A stretch of DNA of 64,000 nt. Source: Lampris incognitus (lineage: Eukaryota; Chordata; Actinopteri; Lampriformes; Lampridae). Positions within the stretch are counted from its first letter, which is position 1, and every line of letters begins with the position of its first letter. The notes beneath the pieces were generated by a model. The model did no database searches. It saw nothing but the letters and a program-made list of their open reading frames with translations, and was not told the DNA's origin. Both the position numbers and the translations under genes were made by a program. The stretch spans positions 19,408,119-19,472,118 of the forward strand of contig NC_079214.1 in assembly GCF_029633865.1 (NCBI RefSeq), given 5' to 3'. Below, one piece after another: positions 26,466 to 37,949 of this stretch.

Positions 26466-27984
26466 TATATAGTATGTGCCCTTACCAAATCCATATGACA
26501 CCTGTGGTTTCTCACTCAGTTGCATTCCTCTGAGCTATTTGTCAGGACATCCTGTAAATCAGTACAAAAATGAACAAACAACACAGCAAAATTTTCATGG
26601 CGATACCTTCTCTGTCTAACTCTGTTATTGGCTGAAGTCCACTTGATTTGAGGACATCTCTCCCTTATTAGAGCTTATGTATGTGGTAGTCAGCGCATGA
26701 GTTTTGACTTCAAGCCGTACAGTAGAGACATAATCAAGTGCAAAGGATGCACTGCGATGGTTAAGTCTTCTGATTGCACTTTTATACGTTAGCCCAACAT
26801 CAAGCTAGAAATAAACCTAGAAATAAAGTGCAGGGGCCTGCAAACCCTGCGTAAGTTACAGCATGCAATTAAAGCCAAGGAAGGCTTTAGTCCTCACCCA
26901 AATGGGCCCTCGGCTAGACAATTACAGCAGCATTTTGATGGCTCATTGTATTCAAACAATAATTATGTCCTTAAAATACAGTATCCCAAGAAGCCGTCGT
27001 GCCTTGTGTTTGGTGTCCTGCTATGGATAACTTTCCAGAATGAAGGAACCATGGTGGGTTCCATTCATGGTACTAACGCTTCTGCAGTTCATTTCTATTG
27101 TTTGGATGTTTTTTTTCAAGTAAAGTCATTACCTGGAGGGCAGTGAACTTCTCTGACAAGCACTCAACACTGTGAAATGTATGTCCCGGTCATTTTGTCA
27201 ACCCAACATATGCTAGGTAGTTGCCCTCTAGCTAAAAGTACACTCTGGTTAAAAGTACAATAATTACTGCTGTCAATGATTTTGTGAGAAAAGTTGTCAC
27301 ATTCTTTACATAGTGGATGATATTTTTTGGAATAAGACCCTATGAACATTTGCTCAGATAAAGAAACATGGTTTATGTTTAAAGTGGCTTTCTTCTTTCT
27401 TCTTCTCCCCTTATAAAATATTTCCACTGACTGAGAGGTTGGATTCCTGATGGGAGTAAAAATTTGAGTTTACCACAAGCACTTACAACCAGGCACTTAC
27501 TTTGCTAATGGTCATGAATGCTTACCATATCTGGATTGGGATATTGTTATTGGATGTAACTTAGTCATCGAGACCATTTTATTGTGATCCAAGTTTAAGA
27601 TTCCTCACGTATCCCACGTAAACTGAAACAAAAACATTATGAGGATTTCAAAGCTTCCAAATAGTATTTCCTAAGAAAATAATGTCTTACGTTAATAAAA
27701 CATTACTTTCCATCCATCCTTCTCAGTGTCAGCAACGGCCGTGTGGTTTTATCAACCTGCCTTCAATTCCAAACTCTATCTGGTCTAGACTGCCACCTTC
27801 TGGTAAAGTTTATTCATTACAAGTCCGTGCAAATGACGTCACAGTTCTTTAAATTTGAATCTTTTGGATTTTACCGCCTTAACCTTTACACGGCACATTT
27901 GTGTACATGTTAAGTAGGCATCTAAGAGAAATAAATGAAACAATGTCTTTACATATATTCTCTATATTCTATACATATTCTATA
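26466..27984. other. no gene recognised
   Basis: No clear exon. A short AAAGTGGCTTTCTTCTTTCT stretch near 27380 resembles the tail of SINE family 2, but nothing else of that element is present. Confidence 0.4.
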
Positions 27985-28178
27985 TACTATATTCTCTGCA
28001 CCATTGCACTTTATCACCTCTTATTTCACCTGTATAAGTCAATCCTAGTGTGTATATCTGAAGATTGCTGTGTTGTAATGTTGTTATTCTGTGTTAAGTA
28101 CACTGAGAGAGATATGAAACCGGAGCCAAATTCAATGTAGTGCAGACCTACATGGCCAATAAACATGATTCTGTTACC
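27985..28178 (+). repeat. LINE 3' UTR fragment
   Basis: TATATCTGAAGATTGCTGTG, TGTTGTTATTCTGTGTTAAG and GAAACCGGAGCCAAATTCAA, then CCAATAAACATGATTCTG: the layout of a teleost LINE 3' end with a polyadenylation-like AATAAA. No coding part is attached. A run of 18 G follows at 28184-28201. Confidence 0.6.
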
Positions 28179-28299
28179 TTGTTCTGGGGGGGGGGGGGGG
28201 GTCACATATCACGTAAGATTCACCAGAGGTAAACAGGTGTCTGTCTACATATGAGGTAATCAAAAGAGTGAATGAATGAAGACAATGAGTTTGCTTTGT

Positions 28300-28303
<4 letters not shown>

Positions 28304-28350
<47 letters not shown>
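28304..28350. repeat. (GT)n microsatellite
   Basis: About 46 bp of GT. Confidence 0.96.
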
Positions 28351-28352
<2 letters not shown>

Positions 28353-28397
28353 CGAATTATTCAATCAGCATGAAAATGAGCATAATGTAAAAAAAAA

Positions 28398-29110
28398 TTT
28401 TTTTCGGCTGCTCCCATTAGCGGTCACCACAATGGATCATCCATTGCCATCTCTTCCTGTCTTCTGCATCTTCCTCTGTCACACCAGCCACCTGCATGTC
28501 CTCCCTCACCACATCCATAAACCTCCTATTTGGCCTTCCTCTTCTCCTCTTCCCTGGCAGCTCCATATTCAGCATCCTTCTCCCAATATACTCAGCATCT
28601 CTCCTCCACACATGTCCAAGCCATCTCGATCTTGCCTCTCTTGCTTTGTCTCCAAACCGTCCAACCTGAGTAGTCCCACTAAGATAATCGCTCCTAATCC
28701 TGCCCTTCTTCGTCACTCTCAGTGAAAATCTTAGCATCTTCAACTCTGCCACCTCCAGCTCCGCCTCCTGTCTTTTCGTCAGTGCCACTGTCTCCAAACC
28801 ATATAACATAGCTGGTCTCACAACCATCTTGTAAACCTTCCCTTTAACTCTTGCTGGTACCCTTCTGTAGTAAATCCCTCCTGACACTCTTCTCCACCTG
28901 CTCCACCCTGCCTGCACTCTCTTCTTCACCTCTCTCCTGCACTCCCCGTTACTTTGGACAGTTGACCCCAAGTATTTAAACTCATATATGCCTTCATCAC
29001 CTCCACGCCTTGCATCCTGACCATTCCACTGTCCTCCCTCTCATTCACGCATAGGTATTCTGTCTTGCTCCTACTGACTTTCATTCCTCTTCTCTCTTTT
29101 TTTTCACATT
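28398..29110 (-). mobile_element. RTE-like LINE, 3' remnant (copy 2)
   Basis: The minus-strand frame 28971-28417 is open for 184 codons over the post-catalytic region: REVKKRVQAGWSRWRRVSGG, RPAMLYGLETVALTKRQEAE, LRVTKKGRIRSDYL, and ELPGKRRRGRPNRRFMDVVR near 28540. Upstream, a MKVSRSKTEYLCVNERE-like block near 29080 marks the reverse transcriptase thumb. The 3' end near 28403 is CGGCTGCTCCCATTAG on the plus strand. The catalytic domains and endonuclease are missing, so it is a typical 5'-truncated copy. Confidence 0.82.
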
Positions 29111-29164
29111 ATGCTCATATTCCTCCCTCTTCATGTTGGGGGAGGCTCTGCAGGCCTTGTACTC

Positions 29165-29256
29165 CATCCATCCATCCATCTTCTCAACCGTTTATCCTGC
29201 TCTCAGGGTCACGGGGATGCTGGAGCCTATCCCAGCAGCCATTAGGTGGCAGGCGA
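29165..29256 (-). repeat. family 3 SINE 3' tail fragment
   Basis: (CATC)n, then TTATCCTGCTCTCAGGGTCA and GGGGATGCTGGAGCCTATCC in reverse orientation. Tail only. Confidence 0.88.
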
Positions 29257-29331
29257 GGAGGCCTTGTACTCAAGAGTAGGAAATGTGATTGAAATGTTCA
29301 GAGAACTAAGATGAGAAAGTCTAATGCTCTT

Positions 29332-29432
29332 GCTACTACTACTACCACGACAACTACAACTATTACCATTACTACCACCACCACTGCTACTACTACTACT
29401 ACGACTAATAATAATGATAATAATAATAATTA
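29332..29432. repeat. imperfect (CTA/CCA/AAT)n trinucleotide tract
   Basis: About 100 bp of varied trinucleotide repeats, poly-Ser/poly-Tyr in chance frames. Confidence 0.9.
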
Positions 29433-29588
29433 AAAAAACATGGCACAATTTGAACAGACATTGGTGCATCTAACTTGGCAAATTTAAATCCTTTGTCAAA
29501 CTCTATTTTCTGTTGCAGACTGACGCTAATCTGTAAATAAATAGGAAAATTGAGTTGCAGAATTTTTAAAAGACTGATATATACGTAT

Positions 29589-30556
29589 GGGGGCACAGTG
29601 GTGCAGTGGTTAGTATGGTCACCTCACAACAAGAAGGTCCTGGGTTTGGGCCCTGGGTCGTCCAACCTTGGGGGGGGGGGGGTCATCCTGGGTCGTCCTT
29701 TGTGTGGAGTTTGCATGTTCTCCCTGTGTCTGCGTGGGTTTCCTCCCACAGTCCAAAGACATGTAGGTCAGGTGCAGTGTCGGCGCCAGAACAAATCTGA
29801 CGGCCGGGCCTACGGTTTTCACAGGGGGGCATGAGCATTAAGGCTGTCAAATTTACATTCTATATTTGAATATTCTTCGATTGTGAATTTTTTTTATTAA
29901 TTATTAATTATTTGCTAAATTAACCTTCGAATGTGCGCTTAGAATCCTTACTTGTGGTCTGCTCTTTTCCCCCGTTGTTTTCCATTTGCGCACAGACGCT
30001 ACAAGCAGATCGCGTGAGCTTACTCACAGCAAACAGCCCTGTTTGTCACATGCAGTTACCACCTGAATGGACAAAATCACACACTGATGTTCCGTTCCGG
30101 TGTCCTGCTAACCCCGCTCCTCCACAATCACGAAATTTAAGCATTTTATTTCATTGATTATTATTATTATTGATTATGTATTTAAATGTGCTATGTGCAT
30201 TAATTAATTTTAATTTTTACATGATGTTTAAGTACTAATTTTCACATCATCACTGGGTAATTGGCGGGGGGGCACAACTTTCATTTGGGGGGGCGAGGCC
30301 CGGCCAATGCCCCCCTGTAGTGCCGACACTGGTCAGGTGACTGCTATACTAAATTGCCCCTAGGTATGAATGTGTGTGCGTGTGTATGTGTGTGTGTGTG
30401 TGTGTGTGTGTAAGTCGGCCCTGTGTGATGGCCTGGCGGCATGTCCAGGGTGTCTCCCCGCCTGCTGCCCAGTGACTGCTGGGATAGGCTCCAGCATCCC
30501 CGCGACCCTGAGAGCAGGATAAGTGGCTCGGATAATGGATGGATGGATGGATGATA
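29589..30556 (+). mobile_element. tRNA-derived SINE, family 3, split by a hAT-type element
   Basis: The head GGGCACAGTGGTGCAGTGG and the body run to 29774. The body resumes at 30332 with GTCAGGTGACTGCTATACTA and continues through an embedded (TG)n (30370-30411) to the (GGAT)n end near 30553. The two halves together give one complete element. This copy shows the full family 3 structure: tRNA-like head, shared body, TG array, distinctive tail. Confidence 0.93.
29775..30331. mobile_element. hAT-type non-autonomous transposon (557 bp)
   Basis: Both ends carry the inverted repeat CAGTGTCGGC / GCCGACACTG, and a perfect 8 bp direct repeat GTCAGGTG lies at 29767-29774 and 30332-30339. An 8 bp duplication with CAGTG-type ends is characteristic of the hAT superfamily. 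Related GGCCGGGCC-containing sequence occurs near both ends. There is no transposase frame, so it is a MITE. Confidence 0.93.
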
Positions 30557-31420
30557 TATATAAATGGCTCTACAAGATGCAGAATAGCTTCGAATAATTA
30601 GTCTCAAGATCAGCCTTATTAAAACCTGTTTCAGTCTACACAACCCTACATATTTGGCAAAGGAATCAGTCCCCCAACTCCGCTAAGACCTTTGGCCCCA
30701 CTAGTTGCAGAGAACAGATAACACCGTCCTGAGCCTGATACAGCTGTTGGCCTGGCAGGCGTAGTCATAGAGGAGCTTTACACAAGGCTGAAGAGTTCTC
30801 TGTTCATCTAACTCTCCTCTTCAGTGACATTTTAATACAGTGGACTCTGTCGTGACTCCCCCCCCCCCCCTACAATGACTAGTCACTATAAGCCATAACG
30901 GTTCCTACACACAGGTACTCACGTTTGTTGATCTTGATGTTTTTTGTTGTGGCTTGAACCGAACAAACAAAACCACAAAAACAGGCCTTAAATCAAAAGA
31001 AGCAAAACTCAAATAAAAGACTCTTGTTAGAAAGCCTACATAGTTGTGTAATAAGTTTGCCTGTCCACTGCCTTATAGGTTTAGTTTGCTTCGTTACGAT
31101 AGCAATTTAATCCGTCCCATTTAAGTGAACTCACTGGAGCTGTTACTTACAGACTGTCCCTGAATGCACCGGCTGCCGTGTTACGATCCGGTGACATGAA
31201 CTCTAATTCAGTTTTCGTATGTGTGGTTGATGTTAAGACGGTGATATTTTTCCTCTCCTGTTTTTGCTATCCACCTATACAACCTAAATGATCAAAGACC
31301 ACAGCCTAAATTAAGGCAGCATAACTGGGAAAGTCTGTTTCCGTGTTCTTTGATCGGGACACACATCTGTATCTTGAGCCAATTCTAACCACCAGATTCC
31401 CTGCAGACCCCATCTCCTTT
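30557..31420. other. no gene recognised; may include BEL/Pao 5' LTR
   Basis: Lies directly before the BEL/Pao leader. I could not define LTR edges because no second LTR copy is visible at the other end. A C-run is at 30858-30870. Confidence 0.35.
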
Positions 31421-33475
31421 TTATGGTCTTTCGAGCCGGATTAGAGTACCAACCAAGGTATGGGATATACACATAGGGATGCCCAGACCCAATCTGCACA
31501 CCACCGTGCTTCACAGAGAGAACGACGCCCTCCAGCATACCCGAATGACTATGTGGTTGCAACTCTCCCCCATGAGGGACAAACCCAAACCACACAACTG
31601 GCTCCCCCATCCCAAAGTTCACGCAGTGAGTAAACGTGGAGCTCATCCCAGAGGAGTGCTAGTTCCAGGTCAACACGCTCATCGGTGGGCAGATTCCCCT
31701 CTAATGTTCTCTCCGAGCTACAAACAGCCCTTCTCGAAGAGCGAGTGAAGCAGATGGAGCTCAAGGAGTTGCAACAGCAACAGGAAGAGGACCAACAAGC
31801 CGATATTGAATGTCAATGTCTCCACACTCAAGCCAGAGAGAAGCAACAGTTGCAAAATGAAGCCCATAGAGCCCGAGAGTCATTAACCAGACAACTGGAA
31901 CGGCGACGACAGCTAAAGAAGAGAGAACATGAGCCAGAGATAGCGAAGCTTGTCACTTCTCTCCTTAAAGAGAAAATACAGGACCCCAATGGCGCCAGAG
32001 CCTCACCATCCACATCAGATGATGGAAAGGCAGACCCGATGCCATTATCCCCCCAGTTATCTCTACCTGACAACAGCAGGCCTCTACCACCGATGCCACA
32101 AAGACATTGATGCGGCCCCTCCTCCAGCATCCCTGGCCTCGCCTCCAGCACTACATGTAACTCCTCCTTCAGCGACCCTAGCCCCTACTCCAGCACTATA
32201 TGTGACTCTGCTTCCAGTATCACTTTGTGCTAATATAGCACCTGTGAGCTACCACCCTGCTCCTATGCCTGCTACACCCTATCCAGTTCATCCACCGCAG
32301 CATTACCAACCTAATGCAGCCTTTGCCTACCCCAATCAAGCAGCATTATACACCACTCCAGCCTGGACGCAGTCCAACCCAGATCAAACAGAGGCAGCTG
32401 GTATGGATCTGTTCATCGCCTCGTCTTACGGCATTCCAAAGCTGATGGTCCCCCCTTTTGACAGCGGCAAAGAGAGTGACTTTGCATTACTTAAGATGGC
32501 CCTCGACAACCTGTTAAATAGTCATCGCCACCTGAACGAACAATACAAGTATCTAGTGCTCCTCTGACACCTGAAACTACCTTGTGCTCTCCAGCACACC
32601 AAAGCCTATATATGCATGATTCAAGGCCGTACACCGTGGCCATGTAAGCTCTACAGGACAAGTACGACCAACCCTGACAGCTTGTCCAAGGTGAACTCAG
32701 TGCCATTCTGAATGCTCCAGCCCTTAAGTTCAGAGACTTGGAAGCATTTGACGCCTTCACTTTGTCTATCCAATCGCTAGTAGGCATACTTAGGACACTG
32801 GAAGGACAGAACGGCTTTGAATTAAGATGTGGCTCTCATGTCGACTGACTATTAAGCAAGATTCCTCCAAGCTACTGCGATGGATTTGTGGAGCACTCAA
32901 GGTATCCTTCAGATAGGTACAGACCAAATCTACACCTTACCTGACTTGGGGTCTTGGCTACAGATGAAATCCTAGCCAAAGCGCATAGCAGGCAGAGCTG
33001 CAGCTCTTTACAACCATGAAGCGCCCAAGCCAATAAAGAAAGACCAACGTGCCTTCCATAAACCAAAGGAGAAACCTATTGCATTTTTCCTCACGGCTAG
33101 TGACAACCAAAGCTCCAAAGGATGGTCTCCACAACCCAAGTCTTCACACAAACCTAAACCATACTGTCCTCACTGCGACAATAAAGATCATTTCCTGAAC
33201 GCTTGCCCAGATTTCAAGAAATTGAACAAAGGACAGACTGCAAAGTGGATAACAGATGGACAGCGCTGTTGGAAGTGTGGACGATCTCACAAGCCCGACA
33301 CTTGTACTCTCAAGCGACCCTGCAACACCTGCAAAGAGCAACACCTGACGGCACTGCATGATGCAGTCCAGCAAACCCAGAAGAGTGCTCATGGTGACCG
33401 CTCCCACTACAAGGGTGTACTTAGACGGACTGAACAGGTCCTCAAAGGTGATGCTGAAGGTTGTGAAATTCCCTG
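31421..33475 (+). pseudogene. BEL/Pao retrotransposon gag remnant
   Basis: Open pieces in different frames (31685-32110, 31950-32567, 33222-33476) cover a BEL-type gag. First comes a long Glu/Gln/Arg-rich coiled-coil region (31685-31990). Next is a capsid-like part containing PPFDSGKESDFALLKMAL near 32450-32510. At 33160-33360 there is a cluster of Cys/His knuckles (CPHCDNKDHFLNAC, then CWKCGRSHKPDTC, then CNTCKEQHLTALH). This knuckle arrangement fits the BEL/Pao group rather than Ty3/gypsy. A TTCGAGCCGGATTAGA sequence at 31430-31445 looks like the leader next to a primer-binding site. At least three frame changes and several stops show it is dead. Confidence 0.85.
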
Positions 33476-35776
33476 ATTTCCAATGGAGACCGAGTACTGG
33501 AGACATATGCTGTACTCAACGACAGCTCAGAGGGAAGCATCATCCTCCCACAAGCTGTGCAACACCTGAACCTCACCTCAGAGCCTGAAATGCTCACCCT
33601 CCGAACTGTTCGCCAAGATGTAGTGCAACTCCAAAGTGCTTCAGTTACCTTTCACGTGTCTTCCCTGCCGAAACCTAGCGAGAAGTATCATATACATCAG
33701 GCATTCACATCCGGTGATGAATCTCCAACAGCGATACAAACACCTCCAAAACTTACCTTTACCTTCTGTGGACCATGCCCAACCTCTGCTGCTTATCGGG
33801 GTCTGACATGCCCCCTGACACCTATAGAGCCGGTGTGTCTGGGTCTGCAAGGCGGACCCATTGCAGTCCACAACAAGCTTGGCTGATCTCTTCAAGGCCC
33901 CACCAGCATTGACCAAATTCCAGCACCCAAGGAGTGGTGTCTTTTCACAACAACGGTCTCACCGACCGTTGAGCTCTTCAACAACGTTGAGCGCCTTTGG
34001 CAGATTGACTTACTTCCTTATACGAGTTGAGAAGCAGGTAACCCGCTCGAAGCAGGATAAATAAGCCCTAAATCTACTCCAGACATCCACTGTCAGGGTT
34101 AATGTTGATGGTATAAAGAAATATGCTACACCACTGCTTCGTCGAGCCAACTCCATGACCCTCCAGGCTCTTATGGAAGCAGTACTACAATGTCTCTGAA
34201 GCACAGAGCGGAGACTCACCAAAGACCCAGATCGTGCCAAGGTGTACTGCCAGGAGATCCAGAAGCTGGAGAAGATGGGCTATGTAGCAGTGGTGCTACC
34301 AGAGGTATAGCTAAAGCAACCCCAGAATCCTGGTGTATAACTCACCATATGGTAAGGCACAACAACAAAGACAGAATAGTCTTTAATTGCTCTTACCAGT
34401 ATAACAGGCAGTCCCTTGATTACTTTCTCCTCCCTGGCCCTACCTTAGGTCCATCCTTAATAGGTGTTCTTGTTAGAGTCTGTCAGTATTCTGTTGCAGT
34501 GAGCGGTGACATCAAAAGTATGTTTCACCAGATTTGCCTTTTGCCAACCGACAAACCAGTGCTGAGCTTCATCTGGTGGAATATGCAGAAAACCAAGGAG
34601 CCAAGCATTTATGAGTGGCAGGTCCTGCCATTTGGCACAACGTGCAGTCCTTGCTGCACCATCTACGCCCTGCAGCAGCACCTCCATGACAAAGGTGGAC
34701 CCAACAGCGACCTTGTTAAGTGCATCAAGTAGTCATTCTACGTCGATAACTGCCTTCACAGCACCCTTTCAGTGGATGACGCTAAAGACCTTGTCAATGG
34801 TCTGCGCCAGCTGTTCCAAACTGGAGGTTATGAGATACGCCAGTGGGCCAGCAATGTACCGGCTGTCATTGAACATCTTCAACCTGAAGCCATATCTGAG
34901 AGCAGTGAGATGTGGCTTTCCCAAACCAGCATGGACCTTCAGGAGCCAACCCTGGGATTACATTAGGACTGCCTCAAAGACTCCCTAAGGTAAAAACACA
35001 GACTGGTAGAGAGCGCCGAACCTATGATGAGGAACGTCTACAAGGTACTTGCCTGTTAATATGACCCACTAGGCTACATTGTACCCAGTGCAACATGAGC
35101 CAAAGTTCCTGTCCAGGATCTTTGGAAGGAGCAAATCAGCTGGGATGAACCAATTCAGCCACAGAGCCTGTGAGACAGATGGTTTGCCTGGGAACAAGAG
35201 ATTACCGACCTGATCCAGATGGAACTCCCTATGTGTTATGCCCCAGTGTCTGCAGACTCACCAACATCAATCAGAGATCTTCACATATTTTGTGACGCTT
35301 CTGAGAGAGCATATGAGTCTGTTGCATATTTAAGGACAGAAGACGCCCAGAAGGAAGTCCATGTCTCCTTTGTGCTGGCCAGATCTCTTGTGGTGCCAAA
35401 GAAGCAACTCTCCATGCCTTGATTGGAGTTGAGTGCTGCTCTCACTGGTGCTCAACTAGCCAGTGTCCTTCAAACTGAAATCACCTTACCCATCAGAAAA
35501 GTTATCCTCTGGTCTGACCCCAGTACAGTTGTCCATTGAATCAAGCCAGAATCTTGCCGCTACGAAGTTTTTGTTGGCACACACGTGGCTGAGATTCAGA
35601 GCCTTACCAATGTGAGTAACTGGAGATATGTGGATACTGTAAATAACCCAGTGGATGATATCACATGGGGCAAGACCCTGAAAGAACTGTCTCGACCACA
35701 TGGTTGGCACCAAGGCCTGGAGTTGCTGCATCACACTGAAGATTATTGGCTGATCAGCCTTTCAGCCTATCCCTAA
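33476..35776 (+). pseudogene. BEL/Pao pol remnant: protease, reverse transcriptase, RNase H
   Basis: Broken plus-strand frames continue from gag. A retropepsin-like region lies at 33480-33690. Reverse transcriptase is at about 34190-34735, where frame 34190-34732 has LLPGPTLGPSLIGVL, SGDIKSMFHQICL and YEWQVLPFGTTCSPCC, all typical BEL blocks. The catalytic box region reads FYVDN with a stop just before it, at 34730-34750. The connection and RNase H-like region runs at 34770-35776, with HIFCDASERAYESVAY near 35283 and an ILWSDPSTVVH-like block near 35510. Multiple in-frame stops are present. Pol is then interrupted by a DNA transposon and resumes at 40432. Confidence 0.88.
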
Positions 35777-36253
35777 TCAGAGGATAGTGAATGAGGCAGC
35801 GTCCATGAGCTATTTTTAGCCCTTCCCGAGCGGAAGCGGAAGCTTTGCAGCAAACGGAAGTCAGACATTGGATGCACTAGACTACATTAGAAGTAAGCAG
35901 CTTGTTGTAATTTTCTTCATTTTTTTTCGTGATTTAATATTATCGGATATATGGCAGCATATACGTGAGTTGGTGTTGTAAACACAGCCATGCTGTACTG
36001 TCTAACGTGCTCCGCATGTCTGACTTCCTGTGATGCGTCCATTCGCGTCTTAAGCTATGACGTAGGCACGTCCCTGTTGCGTAGGCGCGCGCGCGCGAAT
36101 TTGCTTCCGGCTCCATCGACTTGTTGACAATATGCCTCACTGCTGTGTCCCCCTTTGTTTAAATCGATCAGAGAGTAAAACCGAGACCAAACTGTCTTTC
36201 TATCGCTTTCCTCCGAAAGACAAAGATAAGAAGAGGTGGCTGCAGTTAATACG

Positions 36254-37505
36254 GTAAGTTGCTATTGAAGAAATGCATTGAAAATCGAAGTTTGGCGCCG
36301 ACTTTTGTGCTAAGTGCAGACTAGCTACCCTGCACTGCAGACTAGCTACTACCGGTAGCTACCCTCTTGTTACCGAAATCCACGTTACATACTAGACAGG
36401 TATTTAGATTTTTAGCTAATTCAACAAACGAGGATCAATATATGTGCTTTTCCATATGTTTTTCTGCTCAATAAGGCTTTAATCAGAGTGTAGTGGAGCG
36501 TAAACAAGCATCGGTTAGCCACTTATGTTGTTACTACTACAACCCTGTCTGTGAAGACATACAGTTACTGTAAGCAAGCATTATGTCAGCTACACACTCG
36601 GAAAACTGCATTATTCTATGCATTGTTAGCCCATGATTATCTAAAACGAGATGATGCATCTCAAGGGGATTATCATTAAAGAGACTTGGAGTAAATGCAT
36701 GAATAAGCAGGGGTACATAACGTTAGATAGTCCAGGTGAATGTGCTGTTTCTGCCTGTTTTGTTACAGTAGTTTCACTTCTGACTTTTCCCATATAAATC
36801 AAACAATGAAACTTCATATCTACAAAAAATAATGTTTCTGTAGGGAGACTGACATCTAATTCTAAAGCCTTACTATGTAACCTTTCCTTTATGAAAAGGC
36901 TATGAAAAGGCTATAATATTTGCCCCCCCCCCCCCAAAAAAAATCTGTATTGTATAGTATGTGAATACAATATAACTTGCCCAATCTGTATGGTAGACTG
37001 TTTGTATAATATCATTATACAATCTTTACAGTAGAGTATGTTAACACAATAGAAATTGTGTTTTAAATAATTGATGGTTAAAGTGGCATTCTTTAACTTT
37101 TTTTGATAAAAAATAAAGTTGATTTTGGTCACAATTTACCACTATCTTTCACTGAAGGAGGTAACAGAGGACTGATTTAGCCTATTTCCCATTCACAAAT
37201 CCTTCACCATCTGTTACAATGCCCATTTTTGTGACTGTGTCTAACCAGACACAGACACAAAAATGGGCATTGTAGCAGATGCTGAAGATTTCATGAATGG
37301 GAAATAGGCTGAATTAGTACAGCGTTACCTCCTTCAGTGAAAGATAGTGGTTAATCTTGACCAAAATCAACTTTATTTTTTATCGAAAAAAGTTAAAGAA
37401 TGCTACTTTAATTGTTCAAATCCAGGGCAGACGATAAGTTACAATGCAGCTTCAAGTTTTCATTGCCAATCATTTCTAAATCTCTCATTCTTTTTTTTTT
37501 TACAG
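36254..37505 (+). other. intron of the THAP transposase gene
   Basis: GT-AG intron of 1252 bp. It contains a C-run at 36924-36935 and the fold-back element at 37078-37411. No coding content. Confidence 0.82.
37078..37411. mobile_element. long fold-back (palindromic) MITE
   Basis: The left half (to about 37240) is the near-perfect reverse complement of the right half (from about 37248), arms of roughly 160 bp with a tiny loop around AACC near 37244. The outer ends are TTAAAGTGGCATTC and GAATGCTACTTTAA. The ends could be AGTRGCATTC inverted repeats bounded by TTAA, which would suit a piggyBac-like mobilisation, but TTAA is itself palindromic so this is not proven. Confidence 0.85.
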
Positions 37506-37719
37506 GCGTGATGGCTTTACACCAAGCCCCTGCTCAAGGGTGTGCAGTTGGCATTTTCCAAATGGCAAAGCTGCTGGCCCATCACGTTTTGCTTGGAACG
37601 AGGGGAAGACTTTCCCAGGCCACCTCAGCCTTCCACACAAGAAGAGAAAAACAGTACCACTCCCTCCCAGTGGTGAAGAAGGGACAAATGAACTTGAATT
37701 ACAAAATTCTGACATTGCA

Positions 37720-37949
37720 ACCGCAGAGCCCCCTAGTACTTCAGACAACCCAACCGCAGAGACCCCTAGTACTTCAGACAACCCAACCGCAGACACCCCT
37801 AGTACTTCAGACAACCCAACTGCAGACACCCCTAATACTTCAGACAACCCAACCGCAGACACCCCTGGTACTTCAGACAACCCAACCGCAGACACCCCTA
37901 GTACTTCAGACAACCCAACCGCAGACACCCCTCGTACTTCAGACAACCC
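37720..37949 (+). repeat. in-frame 33 bp minisatellite (7 units) in transposase
   Basis: Seven head-to-tail 33 bp units around CCTAGTACTTCAGACAACCC encode an 11-residue Ser/Thr/Pro/Asp-rich repeat between the THAP finger and the coiled coil. The unit length keeps the frame. Confidence 0.95.

Noticed and set aside
29775-30331. Coding exon between the two SINE halves
   Set aside because: The segment has hAT-type ends and an 8 bp duplication; no coding frame with a recognisable motif.
36070-36110. CpG-rich GCGCGCGCGC run as a host CpG-island promoter
   Set aside because: It lies inside the THAP transposon just before the transposase ATG, so it belongs to the element's own promoter region.
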